From NCBI GenBank assembly GCA_030673275.1, contig DAOVJL010000111.1:1-5198 (forward strand): 5,198 nucleotides of DNA, given 5' to 3'. Under the pieces are notes generated by a model. It was given only the letters and a program-made list of their open reading frames with translations. It made no database searches and was not told the DNA's origin. This document shows, in pieces, positions 5,179 through 5,198 of the stretch. The translations under genes and the position numbers were made by a program. Within the stretch, counting starts at the first letter, position 1. Each line of letters begins with the position of its first letter. Source of the stretch: Sulfurimonas sp. (GTDB lineage: Bacteria > Campylobacterota > Campylobacteria > Campylobacterales > Sulfurimonadaceae).

Positions 5179-5198
5179 GATCTTCCTCCATACCAAAC

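Overview
The window looks like chromosomal DNA from a Campylobacterota (epsilonproteobacterial) bacterium, probably a Sulfurimonas-like, free-living relative of Campylobacter. This is inferred from the low GC content, AT-rich intergenic regions with extended -10 promoters and poor -35 boxes, an OprD-type porin, and a DEAD-box helicase with an Arg/Gly-rich tail. No database was consulted, so the genus is tentative. No mobile element, CRISPR array, tRNA or rRNA was seen.

Layout. (1) Bases 1-762, minus: the N-terminal 254 residues of an OprD-family outer-membrane porin that runs off the left edge. (2) Bases 763-991: a divergent intergenic region with two near-consensus Fur boxes in front of the porin. 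It also holds a perfect 25-bp inverted repeat whose loop carries the -10 box, and whose right arm carries the ribosome binding site and start codon, of the next gene. (3) Bases 992-1549, plus: a CDP-alcohol phosphatidyltransferase, most likely phosphatidylserine synthase (pssA). (4) Bases 1550-1644: a short convergent gap, GC-richer than its surroundings, with small stem-loops. (5) Bases 3051-1645, minus: a tight three-gene unit of a 65-residue uncharacterised protein, an MscS-type mechanosensitive channel and a DoxX-family membrane protein, with a 1-nt gap and a 1-nt overlap. (6) Bases 3052-3258: a divergent intergenic region with the helicase promoter and a leader that can fold. (7) Bases 3259-4848, plus: a DEAD-box RNA helicase. 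(8) Bases 4863-4885: a perfect hairpin, probably a terminator. (9) Bases 5178-4903, minus: a small protein with a signal peptide and no recognised family.

How the parts fit. Most genes are envelope or housekeeping functions: outer-membrane uptake, phospholipid synthesis, osmotic protection and an inner-membrane DoxX protein. The helicase probably acts in RNA remodelling or ribosome assembly, possibly in cold adaptation. No clearly new multi-gene system is visible. The most notable signals are regulatory: the inverted repeat that encloses the pssA promoter and duplicates its translation start, the paired Fur boxes at the porin, and the foldable helicase leader.
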